64,000 bases of DNA from contig NZ_QGMZ01000011.1 of the NCBI RefSeq assembly GCF_003173335.1, positions 1-64,000 on the forward strand, given 5' to 3'. Origin of the DNA: Methanospirillum stamsii. GTDB lineage: Archaea > Halobacteriota > Methanomicrobia > Methanomicrobiales > Methanospirillaceae. Under the pieces are notes generated by a model, which saw only the letters and a list, made by a program, of their open reading frames with translations, did not search any database and was not told the DNA's origin. The translations under genes were made by a program, and so were the position numbers. Of the stretch, positions 36,471 through 45,584 are shown in pieces (position 1 is the stretch's first letter; each line of letters begins with the position of its first letter).

Positions 36471-37714
36471 CAGTCATCCCCGTTTTTACGCCTCATGTAC
36501 CAGAAAGCACCTACCCCGCCTATCACAATGATGATTATAATTATCATCAAACCGGAGGAATCACCGCCATCTGCAATGGTTAATGTCAAATCCTTCTCAA
36601 GAATATGTGTTCCCCAGTCATCTATCGAAGTAATTTTCATATGATACTGGTATTCTCCGGAATCTGTACCTTCAAGGACAAATGTTGCCGGAGCATCATT
36701 ACCGGATTTAATCCGTCCGATAAATGCTTCATTTGCTCCTTTAATCGGAAGATCAATAATTGCACTGACGGATTTTGCTTCTCCCGTCCCCGTATTTTGT
36801 ACACGGATAATGAGATCAAAAGGTTCTCCGGGATTTACCCGGGATGGTGTTGTCTCTACTGATGTGATACTAATTTCAGATTCTCCTCTGACATCAAGAC
36901 CAATAGAACCAGAATCCTCAATAACCGTTCCGTCAAGGAGTGCATATGACATCCGGACGGGAACTTCTATAATTCCAGTAGGGGTGTTCTTGTCTATCAG
37001 AAGTGAAAGATTCCTTTCTTTAGACATTCCGGCTTTTAAACTATCAATCATAAATGAACTGATACCTGAAGGAATGGCATAAGGAGGTGTCCCATTAATA
37101 AAAACCCTGATGTTATCTGCCTGGGTTGAACCATCATTAAAAATTTTTATTGTCCCTTCAATCTTTGTTCCGGGTTTTACCGGTTCCGGAAAAGAATTTT
37201 CCAATGAGAGAGAGGGAGTCCTCATAACTGAAATCTGTGTATTCACATTTACGGGAACCGGGTACTTAAGACTCTGGCCATCACGTACTCGTATCCATAC
37301 CTCGGGAAAATACATCCCGCTTTTTTGAGGAGCACGAATAAGAAAAGTAATGGCTACCGGTTGATCAGGCCCGATATTGCCTTCAAATTTTGAATCTCCA
37401 TCTAAAACATCAAAATCCTTAGATTTAATTATGACGCTATCAATATATGGAGTAAAACTGGTGGTTGTCTGAGCAACATCTGATCCATAAGATATTGAGC
37501 TGGTGGCCGTAGTTGTTGAGATACTCTTTAATGTTACTGTAAGAGTTCCTTCTTCTCCGGGCATGAGAACCGCTGGAGATACCTTATAATCAGAAATAAC
37601 TACTGAGTTCTGAGGTCCGGCTGATACAGGGAGAATTAGTATTGAAACTAATAAAATTGTATGCAACAATACTAAAAATCCAATCCCTTTATAATTTGTA
37701 ACAATTTTTGTCAT
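36470..37714 (-). CDS. Secreted membrane-anchored COG1361 (NPCBM/CARDB-like) surface protein
   Basis: 414 residues. A signal peptide (about 1-32, ending PVSAG) is followed by three to four Ig-like beta domains of the COG1361 S-layer-associated type (about 40-370). Repeating motifs include PGEEGTLTVTLKS, PGTKIEGTIKIFNDG and PGEPFDLIIRVQNTG. A C-terminal TM helix (about 385-405) and a basic tail RRKNG anchor it. Start has a GGTAAttATG ribosome site. Being placed directly before and overlapping the FtsX-type permease, it may act as the permease's outer partner, as adaptor proteins do in MacB systems; that role is inference. Confidence 0.85.
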   Translation of the reverse strand: MTKIVTNYKGIGFLVLLHTILLVSILILPVSAGPQNSVVISDYKVSPAVLMPGEEGTLTVTLKSISTTTATSSISYGSDVAQTTTSFTPYIDSVIIKSKDFDVLDGDSKFEGNIGPDQPVAITFLIRAPQKSGMYFPEVWIRVRDGQSLKYPVPVNVNTQISVMRTPSLSLENSFPEPVKPGTKIEGTIKIFNDGSTQADNIRVFINGTPPYAIPSGISSFMIDSLKAGMSKERNLSLLIDKNTPTGIIEVPVRMSYALLDGTVIEDSGSIGLDVRGESEISITSVETTPSRVNPGEPFDLIIRVQNTGTGEAKSVSAIIDLPIKGANEAFIGRIKSGNDAPATFVLEGTDSGEYQYHMKITSIDDWGTHILEKDLTLTIADGGDSSGLMIIIIIIVIGGVGAFWYMRRKNGDD

Positions 37715-37797
37715 AATTACCTTTGTGTTTGGAATTATCTTTCATTCATTCTTAATTTATTCCTAAATTTCATCAGAAAAATTCATACTAACCATCT

Positions 37798-38565
37798 TCA
37801 GTTCTTTTCTGGAATAGTTTTTAGGTTTAATTCTCCAATTCCCTGGATTATTGATACATTTATGGTAGAATTATTCACAGATGAACCATTGTGAATGTAT
37901 CCATTATCATTAGCGCTAAATCCGGATATGATTGAATTTACAACACCCTGGTCACGAGAAACAAAGATATCTGAGTTATCCGGGAATATCATAGTAAGAT
38001 CGCCAATTCCCGTTTCGATACTTACATCCAAATTTTCTCCTTTCCATTCATGTATATCCAGATAAAGAGATCCAGCTCCATTTTCAATCCTTACATTTTT
38101 TATTTCAATTTCTCCTGAATTGAAGATGATATCACCGGTTCCTAGTTGTATATCCAGGTTAGCAGGAATTTTCTCCCCAAGATTAATCTTCCAGTTTTCC
38201 TCTCCTCCGATAAGATCATGCAGGATGTTTTTTTCCCTATCAATAACAAAATTTGCTGTTCCATTCGTTATTGTATGAGATAAGCACGGTTCAGGTAACA
38301 TACCTTCAAAAAAAACTGTCCCGGAAACCATTTCAGACTCTTCGCCTGGGTTTATAATAATTGAACCAGTGTCAACCTCCAGGTCAAATTGTGCTTTTTC
38401 AATACCCTGAACAGGATAATAAAAATCAATATTTTTTTGAATATTATGATCCGGTTTATCAGACTCAAGTACTACCAGCACTGCTCCGATAACAAAACAT
38501 ACAATCATAATGGCAAAAAGCCATAACATTGCAGTTTTAAGTGATGGAACTATAAAACCACTCAT
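37798..38565 (-). CDS. Membrane-anchored toastrack (DUF4097/LiaF-like) protein
   Basis: 255 residues. One N-terminal TM helix (about 12-34) is followed by an extracytoplasmic beta-rich domain with repeating motifs (FDLEVDTGSIII, LDIQLGTGDIIF, VRIENGAGSLYLD, VSIETGIGDLTM). This is the beta-helix pattern of the toastrack fold. Such domains are typically coupled with PadR regulators and HAAS membrane proteins in envelope-stress modules. The gene overlaps the HAAS gene by 4 nt (ATGA). The exact ligand is unknown. Confidence 0.82.
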   Translation of the reverse strand: MSGFIVPSLKTAMLWLFAIMIVCFVIGAVLVVLESDKPDHNIQKNIDFYYPVQGIEKAQFDLEVDTGSIIINPGEESEMVSGTVFFEGMLPEPCLSHTITNGTANFVIDREKNILHDLIGGEENWKINLGEKIPANLDIQLGTGDIIFNSGEIEIKNVRIENGAGSLYLDIHEWKGENLDVSIETGIGDLTMIFPDNSDIFVSRDQGVVNSIISGFSANDNGYIHNGSSVNNSTINVSIIQGIGELNLKTIPEKN

Positions 38566-39143
38566 AATTTCTCACTTCCATGTATCACCGCAATATTCCA
38601 TTTCAGATATCGAATACCAAGACGATACAAAAGTCTTGCAAGCCAGAATTCACAAAGAAAACCTAAAATTCCCATACAGGTGATACCAATACCAATGAAA
38701 ACTGCTGCAGGTGATGATATGGGAAGATCTGATGAAAAAATCCCGATAAGCTCTAAAAAACCGCATCCGGTCAGAATCAGGCCTGCACATCCCAGAGAAA
38801 ATGCTATTACCAGGAAGATACCCAGAAGGAAAATGATGATAAATAGAGGGATTATTACGATTACCAGGTTAAATAATCCTAAACCAATAGTAGCAAGAAC
38901 GGCCCTTCCAATTCCTCCAGCTGATGGAGCTTCTTCTGCTCTTTTTACTAATGTCGATGCTAAATATTCCTTTCCAATGGATCTGGGATCACCGAGTGCA
39001 CGGGAAATATCTTCTTCAGATCTTCCATTAAGAGTACCCATTTCATAATGTTCAGCATAATCCGCGAGAATTTCATTTTTATTATCTTCTGAAAGACCGG
39101 CGAGAGAATTTTCTAACTGTTTTAAAAATTCATCTTTCAGCAT
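38562..39143 (-). CDS. HAAS/DUF1700 family membrane protein
   Basis: 193 residues. The N-terminal HAAS domain (about 1-65) has LKDEFLKQLENSLAGLSEDNKNEILADYAEHY and SEEDISRALGDP. Three hydrophobic segments follow (about 80-110, 112-135, 145-170). The family is usually encoded directly after a PadR gene and before a toastrack gene, as here. It overlaps padR by 14 nt and has a GGAGATGA ribosome site inside padR. The predicted role is membrane-side signalling or sequestration; not shown by sequence alone. Confidence 0.9.
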   Translation of the reverse strand: MLKDEFLKQLENSLAGLSEDNKNEILADYAEHYEMGTLNGRSEEDISRALGDPRSIGKEYLASTLVKRAEEAPSAGGIGRAVLATIGLGLFNLVIVIIPLFIIIFLLGIFLVIAFSLGCAGLILTGCGFLELIGIFSSDLPISSPAAVFIGIGITCMGILGFLCEFWLARLLYRLGIRYLKWNIAVIHGSEKL

Positions 39144-39456
39144 GGGTCATCTCCTCAATAAGACCACATACAGCATTTGAAAAATCATTCCATTCTTTTA
39201 TAAGTTCATTTCGTGCCTGAAACCCATTTTCAGTGAGAGAATAATATTTTCTCGCCGGGCCTTCCACAGATTCCTGAAGATATGTTGATACATAACCTTC
39301 TGTTAGAAGACGCCGGAGAAGTGGGTAGATACTTCCTTCTGAAATTTCAAACCGTTCAGAAATTTCATGAACCAGTTCATATCCATATCGATCACGAAAC
39401 CCCAGCAATGCCATGACACACATTTCAAGAACACCCTTCTTGAATTGCGCGTTCAT
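39130..39456 (-). CDS. PadR-family transcriptional regulator
   Basis: 108 residues. The winged helix (about 10-85) has YGYELVHEISERF, SEGSIYPLLRRLLTEGYV and a beta wing GPARKYYSLTENG, all typical of PadR. A short C-terminal helix (about 85-108) dimerises. It is first in the operon padR-HAAS-toastrack-COG1361-permease-ATPase. A perfect 19-bp palindrome lies 86 bp upstream of its start, between it and the divergent DUF4013 gene, and is the probable operator. PadR proteins are usually repressors released by a ligand. Confidence 0.95.
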   Translation of the reverse strand: MNAQFKKGVLEMCVMALLGFRDRYGYELVHEISERFEISEGSIYPLLRRLLTEGYVSTYLQESVEGPARKYYSLTENGFQARNELIKEWNDFSNAVCGLIEEMTHAER

Positions 39457-39541
39457 GCCTCCCCCTGACCTGTTTTACTGTAGAAACAGGCTGATTTTTT
39501 GATATTCATGCAGTTACTATCAGCTTCCTGTCATTTTTAGG

Positions 39542-39560
39542 TATCTTGCATTGCAAGATA
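39542..39560. promoter_or_regulatory. Perfect 19-bp palindrome, probable PadR operator
   Basis: TATCTTGCATTGCAAGATA: two 9-bp arms around one central base. It lies in the divergent intergenic region between padR (start 39456) and the DUF4013 gene (start about 39689). Both position and symmetry suit a regulator-binding site for the operon. Confidence 0.65.
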
Positions 39561-39688
39561 GTGAATAATAGTTATATCCGGTAGTATTAAAGGATTTGCT
39601 CCTCTCAAATTCGAAATTTTATTATTCGGCATTTTATTTTTCTACAAAACCTATAAATGCCGTTTCTTCTAACCTAGCGATGATAACA

Positions 39689-40366
39689 ATGGATTACGCA
39701 TTAGCTCTTACAGATGCCGTTCGGTTTACCCGGGACACGGTATGGGGAAGATGTGGAAGATGGATCTATCTTGCTATCTCCACGATAATATTTCCATTTA
39801 TGATGGGATACACTATGGAAATCTTCCGGGGAAATCCAGTGCCCCCGGAATGTAACAACTGGTTGAGAAGATTCATTGATGGTATAAAATACCTGATTGC
39901 AAGTTTCATTTATGCAATTCCAGTGATTCTTGTATTGATTCTTTCAATGATCCCAATAATTATGGAATTTATGAATCAAATCTCAAACGAATCAGTAGAT
40001 TTCAGTCTTTCTGCATTTGTTCCATATATTATTCCATGTATTGCAGGCATAATTGTTGCTTTCATCCTTGCGATAATAATTGCAATTATTTCAATTATTG
40101 GTATTATCAGGATGGCAAGAACCAACAGATTTATTGAAGCGTTTAATTTCCGGGCAATTCTGAATACTATCAGGACAATCGGTTGGAAAGTATATATTAT
40201 CGGGCTCGTCAATGTCTGGTTAATATCATTTATAATTGGGTTTTTATTAGACACGTTAGTTGCTGTTGATCTTACAAACTTTTTCGTTGCACTATTCATA
40301 TGGCCGTTAATTATAATTTTTGAATCCAGATATCTTACCCTCCTTTATGAATCATCCGGGGAATAA
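39689..40366 (+). CDS. DUF4013 family membrane protein
   Basis: About 226 residues from ATG 39689, where the family's usual N-terminus begins (MDYALALTDAVRF); ATG 39680 and TTG 39596 are upstream alternatives. Five or six hydrophobic segments (about 25-45, 70-100, 115-160, 180-205, 205-225). DUF4013 proteins are multi-pass membrane proteins of unknown function common in methanogens and haloarchaea. It is divergent from the PadR operon and shares the palindrome region, so it may belong to the same regulon. Confidence 0.82.
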   Translation: MDYALALTDAVRFTRDTVWGRCGRWIYLAISTIIFPFMMGYTMEIFRGNPVPPECNNWLRRFIDGIKYLIASFIYAIPVILVLILSMIPIIMEFMNQISNESVDFSLSAFVPYIIPCIAGIIVAFILAIIIAIISIIGIIRMARTNRFIEAFNFRAILNTIRTIGWKVYIIGLVNVWLISFIIGFLLDTLVAVDLTNFFVALFIWPLIIIFESRYLTLLYESSGE

Positions 40367-40415
40367 ATCCCCAACATGATTATTCATATAGTTTCAATGA
40401 ATACACCATGGGTGT

Positions 40416-40919
40416 ATGCAGTCAGATATGAGGGAAAAGGATGGAAAAAACTCTGAAAATTTTTCCCCGTCCTCTTTTTTTTCCCGACCACTCTTTCTTT
40501 CACTAACTATCGGAGTCCCTTTTTGCCTTTATAAAATATTATTCGGAATTTTGTTTATTCGGGCATCGTTGATGTATCATCAACCGTTTTTTATCTATCC
40601 GGGAATAATCCTGATTATATGGTCTGGTTTAGACATGATTTTTAATCTTGCAAGGGTAGGTTTCGATCTTATCGGGCAACCAGACAGGATAGAATTTTGT
40701 TCTTTGGCTCAAATAGGTAGGTTATTACATTCTTCAACAATTTTTCTTGCATTAGATACTCTCATTACTTTTACTATTATTTGTACTGCTCTCTGGTCAG
40801 GATGGATAGCAAATTTAAATTATATCGAATCAATTCTTTGGTCCTTTGCAACAACACTGAATTTGATTAGTTTATCTCTCGTAAGCTTGTGGACAGAGAT
40901 ACGAAGACTAAAAGCCTGA
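40416..40919 (+). CDS. Small multi-pass membrane protein, unknown function
   Basis: 167 residues. A polar N-terminus (about 1-25) is followed by four hydrophobic segments (about 28-50, 55-80, 105-130, 135-160). Family not recognised. It follows the DUF4013 gene by 49 bp on the same strand and may be co-transcribed. The first ATG (40416) is used; ATG 40428 is also possible. Confidence 0.6.
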   Translation: MQSDMREKDGKNSENFSPSSFFSRPLFLSLTIGVPFCLYKILFGILFIRASLMYHQPFFIYPGIILIIWSGLDMIFNLARVGFDLIGQPDRIEFCSLAQIGRLLHSSTIFLALDTLITFTIICTALWSGWIANLNYIESILWSFATTLNLISLSLVSLWTEIRRLKA

Positions 40920-40973
40920 AAAAAAATTTATCCAGTTAAAAAAGATGAAAAAAATGTGGGTTTAATAAAAAAT

Positions 40974-41030
40974 GAGAGAGGGTTTAAAAAATTAGACCTG
41001 TTGAAGATGAAAGCCCATCTCTCGTTTTAT
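40974..41030. terminator. Bidirectional hairpin terminator between convergent genes
   Basis: GAGAGAGGG (40974-40982) pairs with CCCATCTCTC (41014-41023) with one bulged base. It has a T-run on the plus side (41025-41030) and an A/T-rich stretch on the other. It lies between the plus gene ending 40919 and the minus gene ending 41088. The loop is long, so strength is uncertain. Confidence 0.45.
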
Positions 41031-41087
41031 TATTGTTGAGAAAATTCCTTAAAAATTGAATACAAGGTGATTCACCAAATCCCTTCC

Positions 41088-42434
41088 TTATACTGAACCT
41101 GGTTTTCTTCGGGTGGTATGAAGCCGATATGCGGCACCAATTATCACAATAAGTATTACCGCTAATACAATTGGATTTGTTAAAATTGCTGACAGCCCTT
41201 CTGATTTAACTACGCTTACCTGAACTTTTATTGTATCTGATATCTGGCTGTTATCTAAAGCATCACGATATCTGATTTCTGAGTCAAGTCCATAGGTCTT
41301 TTCTATTGCATCGGAAGTAGTAGATATCTTAAATTTTGCAATTGCAGATTCTCCTGGTTTAATATCTCCGAGGTAGGCAAGATCATCATCGCTGGAAAAC
41401 GGATCTACTGCACTAATACGTGCTTCTGAACTATATGCAATTGCATCACCATCATTACGATATTCAACTTCAATGACCTGTTTTCCGCCTGCTTTAACCT
41501 GAGGAGGATCGTTAATCATTGAGAACGTGATTTTCCCCCCTACGGGAACACCAATGCTTTCTGCAGGGGTATCGAGAGTTTCTTTATCTGCATTCTCATA
41601 GGTTACCATTACTTCAAGAGGATAGTCCTGGGGTTCTGCATCACGAGTAACAGATACTTTGAATTTTGCCTCAAATTCGTCACCAGGTTTAAATTCTCCG
41701 ATATATACGGTACTGTCTACAGGCACCACAGGAGAATTGCCCGAACGGTTTAATTTAGCGATTGCTTTATGACCGGTGTCAGCACCGCTGTTTTTGAGAG
41801 TTACTGTAACAAAACCCTCACCGCCGGCATTAATATCTTCAGGTGTAACTTTGAGGATGTCCAGATTAATTGCTGATCTTACGATAAATGGTACATTTAG
41901 TGTTTGTTTTTTTGTATTAAACCGGTTTATTACACTGTCTGTTCCAACCTGTTCTGCATCTGCAAGATAGGTATACTCAATCTGAACCGGAAGACTATAA
42001 ATTCCGGCATGACCATCATCTTTTACCCGAATCTGGAATTTTATGGTTTTTGTTTCTGAACCAGCAATATCTCCGGCCATCTGGGAATCAGATTTAATCA
42101 GAATTGGTGCACCATCAGGAAGAAGAGTGACCCGAACCATTTTTGCGGTGGAAGGGATATCATCTCTATCTACGATTCCGGATTGAACCATTTTCATATA
42201 ATTCAATCCGGAATTTTCAATATTTATGGGCAACTCTATTGTCGTTCCCGGAGTAAATTCATTAATACCGGATATTGAGACAGTAAGATTTGGTTCTCCG
42301 GACATATACTTCGTCCCTGCCATTACCGGGGAAGCACAAAAAACTATCAGACATAGTCCAAGGAGGGCAAGCCCTGAAAGTCTGAAAATTGAAGTTTTAG
42401 AGAAAATGGATGAATGTTTTAAAAATTTAGACAT
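41088..42434 (-). CDS. COG1361-type secreted surface protein with C-terminal anchor
   Basis: 448 residues from ATG 42434, which follows a GAGGTG ribosome site; the ATG at 42449 lies upstream of that site. A signal peptide (about 1-40, ending PVMAG) is followed by three to four Ig-like beta domains (about 45-415). The motifs FTPGTTIELPINIENSG, INAGGEGFVTVTLKNSGAD and VKAGGKQVIEVEYRNDGD recur. A C-terminal TM helix (about 420-440) and tail RRKPG anchor it outside the cell. It resembles the protein at 36470 in layout but is larger and not tied to an ABC gene. Likely a surface or S-layer-associated protein. Confidence 0.82.
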   Translation of the reverse strand: MSKFLKHSSIFSKTSIFRLSGLALLGLCLIVFCASPVMAGTKYMSGEPNLTVSISGINEFTPGTTIELPINIENSGLNYMKMVQSGIVDRDDIPSTAKMVRVTLLPDGAPILIKSDSQMAGDIAGSETKTIKFQIRVKDDGHAGIYSLPVQIEYTYLADAEQVGTDSVINRFNTKKQTLNVPFIVRSAINLDILKVTPEDINAGGEGFVTVTLKNSGADTGHKAIAKLNRSGNSPVVPVDSTVYIGEFKPGDEFEAKFKVSVTRDAEPQDYPLEVMVTYENADKETLDTPAESIGVPVGGKITFSMINDPPQVKAGGKQVIEVEYRNDGDAIAYSSEARISAVDPFSSDDDLAYLGDIKPGESAIAKFKISTTSDAIEKTYGLDSEIRYRDALDNSQISDTIKVQVSVVKSEGLSAILTNPIVLAVILIVIIGAAYRLHTTRRKPGSV

Positions 42435-42582
42435 ACTTAAACACCTCATTTTTTAAGTTGTGTAATAATAGATGGTAAAAATCTATATTTATAATTTTCT
42501 CCCATGTGTTACAAATAATTATAACAATTATTTGTTCCTGACAATAGTAACATATTTGTGTGACTGGCCCTAATATTAGATC

Positions 42583-43944
42583 ATGCATCGGTTGTCTGAT
42601 GAACTTACCCAGATAAAGGAGCTTCTCAGAAATCATCCTCGTGGGATGACGGTAACAGAGATAGCTGCAGCTCTAGGGAGGAATAAACATTCAACCGGGC
42701 GATACTTAGATATACTCCATGCTGCCGGACATGTTGATTTAAGAACTTTTGGAATGGCAAAGGTTTTTACTCTTTCAACCCGTGTCCCTCTATCAGCTCT
42801 TCTCTCCTACACAACAGATCTGGTACTTGTGCTAGACAGCGATTTGCGGATTATCCAGGGAAACGATACTTTTTTTGAATTTCTGGGATTGCCTGGTGAA
42901 AAAATTCTTGAAAAGAAGATTAACCAGATCGTAACTGATGGCTCGGATAGTTCATATTTTCTTTCCAAACTTATCGAAAAAGTATCAGAAAAAACAGATC
43001 AATTTGAAATCTCTATTAATGGTACCAATAATAAACCTCCCAGATATTTTCAAGGAAAAATTATCCCAACATCATTTGATGATGGGAGTTCTGCAGATAC
43101 CATTATTTTAGAAGATATTACTCTTGAAAAAGAAGCTATACGCTCACTTAAGGAAAGTGAACAATTCTTCCGGAGTGTATCTGATCATCTATCAGATGGA
43201 TTGATCGTATCTGAATTACAGGCAGGAAAGAAAAAAATTATCTTTCATAACCAACGTCTTTGTGAGATAACTGGTTATAGTAAAGATGAAATTCAATTTA
43301 TCAGACCAGAAGATCTGCCTCTTCCGGAAGAAAAATCTCGATTTAAAAAGGCAGTTAGTGAAGCTGAACTTGATCAGGGATCAATGAAAGAAATCAGGTT
43401 CTGGGCCAGGAAAAAAGATGGTTCTCCGATTTATATATCGATACGAATAAAACTGGTTCCTTTTGGAGATTTGACACGCGGTTATATTTTAATTACGGAT
43501 ATGACAACCTGGAAAAAACAAGAGGAAGCAAGACTTTTACAGGCAACTCTTATTGAGCGGTTACTTACTAATTTTTCTCATCCGATTTTTATTGTTGGAG
43601 AGGATGGCAAATTTTTTACTGCTAATTCTGCATTCTGTGAACTCATTAATGTAAAACATGAAACCATTTCTGGAAAACATGTTAAAGAAGTAATGCCGGA
43701 AAAAATAGCAACAGATTTTCTTAAAGGAAATGATGATCTTATCCTGAAGAAAAACTCAATCAATGTACATATGAGAATTTCGTTTTATAAGCCAGATGGT
43801 ACATTAGGTGATGTCTTAATTGAAAAATCCTCAGTATCATCTGGTGAAAATGCTCCAACATATATTTTTGGGGTAATTATTCATGAAAATGATTTTCCAT
43901 GCCTCGACTGTATCAGCAATAAAAAAGTTCATGATGAGCGGTAA
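42583..43944 (+). CDS. Winged-helix plus triple-PAS one-component regulator
   Basis: 453 residues, no membrane segment and no kinase core. An N-terminal winged helix-turn-helix (about 5-65, MTVTEIAAALGRNKHSTGRYLDILHAAGHV) is followed by three PAS domains (about 75-190, 195-315, 325-435). The predicted start has no ribosome site. A TATA-like CATATTT sits about 29 bp before the ATG, so a leaderless mRNA is likely. A PAS-sensing transcription factor is the best reading, acting without a separate kinase. This layout occurs in Methanomicrobiales. A terminal Cys pair (PCLDC) is unexplained. Confidence 0.85.
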   Translation: MHRLSDELTQIKELLRNHPRGMTVTEIAAALGRNKHSTGRYLDILHAAGHVDLRTFGMAKVFTLSTRVPLSALLSYTTDLVLVLDSDLRIIQGNDTFFEFLGLPGEKILEKKINQIVTDGSDSSYFLSKLIEKVSEKTDQFEISINGTNNKPPRYFQGKIIPTSFDDGSSADTIILEDITLEKEAIRSLKESEQFFRSVSDHLSDGLIVSELQAGKKKIIFHNQRLCEITGYSKDEIQFIRPEDLPLPEEKSRFKKAVSEAELDQGSMKEIRFWARKKDGSPIYISIRIKLVPFGDLTRGYILITDMTTWKKQEEARLLQATLIERLLTNFSHPIFIVGEDGKFFTANSAFCELINVKHETISGKHVKEVMPEKIATDFLKGNDDLILKKNSINVHMRISFYKPDGTLGDVLIEKSSVSSGENAPTYIFGVIIHENDFPCLDCISNKKVHDER

Positions 43945-44052
43945 GAAATTTGATTATGATAAATCCTGATTAATTTAATTGTTTTTTCCGATACAATATA
44001 GAAAAACAAAAGATTTCTCAATTATCATTTTATAATCATCTACAAAATGAAA

Positions 44053-45060
44053 TTATTTTATTGATTTCAAAGTTCTTTCGATTATTATATTTTCTCCTTC
44101 CTTTGGTTCTATCCATTCACTAACATTTTCATATCCTAAAAGAGATATCGTAAGATAATATCGGTTAGATGGAATATTTTTTACTTCCAGATACCCTAAA
44201 ATCGGAGTCTGTCCGGCCCAAATTCCACTTAACATCACATCAGCACCATAGGGATTCGTTCGAACCTTTAAAGATGCAGATTTAGGAATTGCATTAATTG
44301 GCTCGAGAATAAGATCCAGATTGGTGGATATAAATTCCTGAGTGACTACCTCTGTTACTATATCCTTATAACCAGTTAATCTTGTCTTAACAATATGTTT
44401 GCCATCGATTAATGGCCCGATTTTCAAAGGAATTGAACCAAGAGTTGTTCCCCGATAGATACCATCAACAAGAATTTCAGCATCCGGGGGGGATGTCATT
44501 ACCACAAGTACCTTGTTTTCAGTGTTGGATATGAGAAAAACTTGTAGAACTATATCTTTATCAGCATTTACAAATAATTGTGAATTTTTATAGGTTTTAT
44601 ATCCTGATTTACTGACAATAATAGAATGGTTTCCAACCGGGACTTTATCATAGGTATATGGGACTTCTACGGGCTTATCTCCATCCAGACTCACGAGACT
44701 TCCATCAGGTTTTGCCAGAATTGTAATCCTTCCAAATTGAGGAGATGGTTTTAAGGAGATAGAAATTGTGATAGTATTGCCAGATTGTGGTAATTCAGTA
44801 ATATTTCTTACTTCTAAATAATATCCGGGTTTTATAATTTCAAATATAAATGGAACTTTTAAATCAGAAGATGGAATGTAAAGTAAAGGAGTTGTTCCAA
44901 GGGAAAAATTTTGAAGAATTATTTCTGCACCCGGAGGATCAGTTGAGATAGAAAACATTCCGGGAATTTCAGACCGTTTTGTTTCCTCACAATAACCAAT
45001 ACTAGTAAGAAATATTATAATTAAAAAAATCATTGAAAATATTCTCATGCCCTTACCCAT
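44053..45060 (-). CDS. Secreted PEGA-repeat protein
   Basis: 335 residues. A signal peptide (about 1-24) is followed by four PEGA-type beta repeats (about 30-105, 110-180, 185-260, 262-332). Each has a P-(P/Y)-G-A or PDAE-type core with G-(T/Q)-(T/L)-P and a GYK or GYEN turn. PEGA domains occur in surface proteins and probably bind other envelope parts; the role is unknown. No anchor is seen. A GGGAT ribosome site precedes ATG 45060. Confidence 0.85.
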   Translation of the reverse strand: MGKGMRIFSMIFLIIIFLTSIGYCEETKRSEIPGMFSISTDPPGAEIILQNFSLGTTPLLYIPSSDLKVPFIFEIIKPGYYLEVRNITELPQSGNTITISISLKPSPQFGRITILAKPDGSLVSLDGDKPVEVPYTYDKVPVGNHSIIVSKSGYKTYKNSQLFVNADKDIVLQVFLISNTENKVLVVMTSPPDAEILVDGIYRGTTLGSIPLKIGPLIDGKHIVKTRLTGYKDIVTEVVTQEFISTNLDLILEPINAIPKSASLKVRTNPYGADVMLSGIWAGQTPILGYLEVKNIPSNRYYLTISLLGYENVSEWIEPKEGENIIIERTLKSIK

Positions 45061-45150
45061 ATTTTATCCCTTCAGGGAATTCAATAGTTAAATTTAAAAA
45101 AGTTGTGTTTTAAATATCAAAATTTATTATAGTATCATGAGGTAATTTTT

Positions 45151-45260
45151 AAAATTTTTAAATCCAGGATGAGGTTCATTCATCATATGATGCTATTTTT
45201 AAATCTCATTTTAAATTTTTTTAAAATTTTTAATAATTAGATCCTGGATTTATTAAAATT
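45151..45260. repeat. MITE-like inverted-repeat element
   Basis: The arms TAAATCCAGGAT (45159-45170) and ATCCTGGATTTA (45241-45252) match perfectly and extend outward with one gap through AATTTT runs. Inside lies the palindrome CATCATATGATG (45181-45192). It could be a miniature transposable element or a structured RNA. No target duplication was found by eye. Confidence 0.4.
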
Positions 45261-45270
45261 CCTAGTAAAA

Positions 45271-45300
45271 GACCAGGTGAGAAACTCTCAATACCTGGTC
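45271..45300. other. Strong hairpin
   Basis: GACCAGGT (45271-45278) pairs perfectly with ACCTGGTC (45293-45300). An inner GAGA/TCTC stem adds to it. On the minus strand a TTTT run follows, so it may end transcription of the kinase gene on that strand, though it lies about 285 bp past the stop. Confidence 0.45.
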
Positions 45301-45584
45301 AAAAATTAAACCCTTTAAAAAAATATAGAAAACTTGTAAAAACGGAGAAGATTTCGATGAAGATGATGAGCCAGATCGATTAAGAAAACTGATAATTGAC
45401 CGGGCATCATCGATCCCCCCAATCTTTTTCAGATTCTTCTCTATTTAATAATATGCCATGCAATAGGACTTATATTAATAAAAGAATAAAACCGATTGAG
45501 AGTTTTTTTAATTACTATGTGTAATCTTTAAGTTAATCCGGTGATTCATTCAGGGTTTTATAAGATTATCAAAAATTTGATGCC

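Larger units (their letters stand above)
45061..45584. other. Noncoding spacer with nested inverted repeats
   Basis: No credible gene. A 12-bp perfect inverted repeat (TAAATCCAGGAT / ATCCTGGATTTA) brackets about 70 bp with an internal CATCATATGATG palindrome. A second hairpin follows at 45271-45300, and a motif at 45465-45490 recurs at 21548-21574. See separate entries. Confidence 0.6.
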
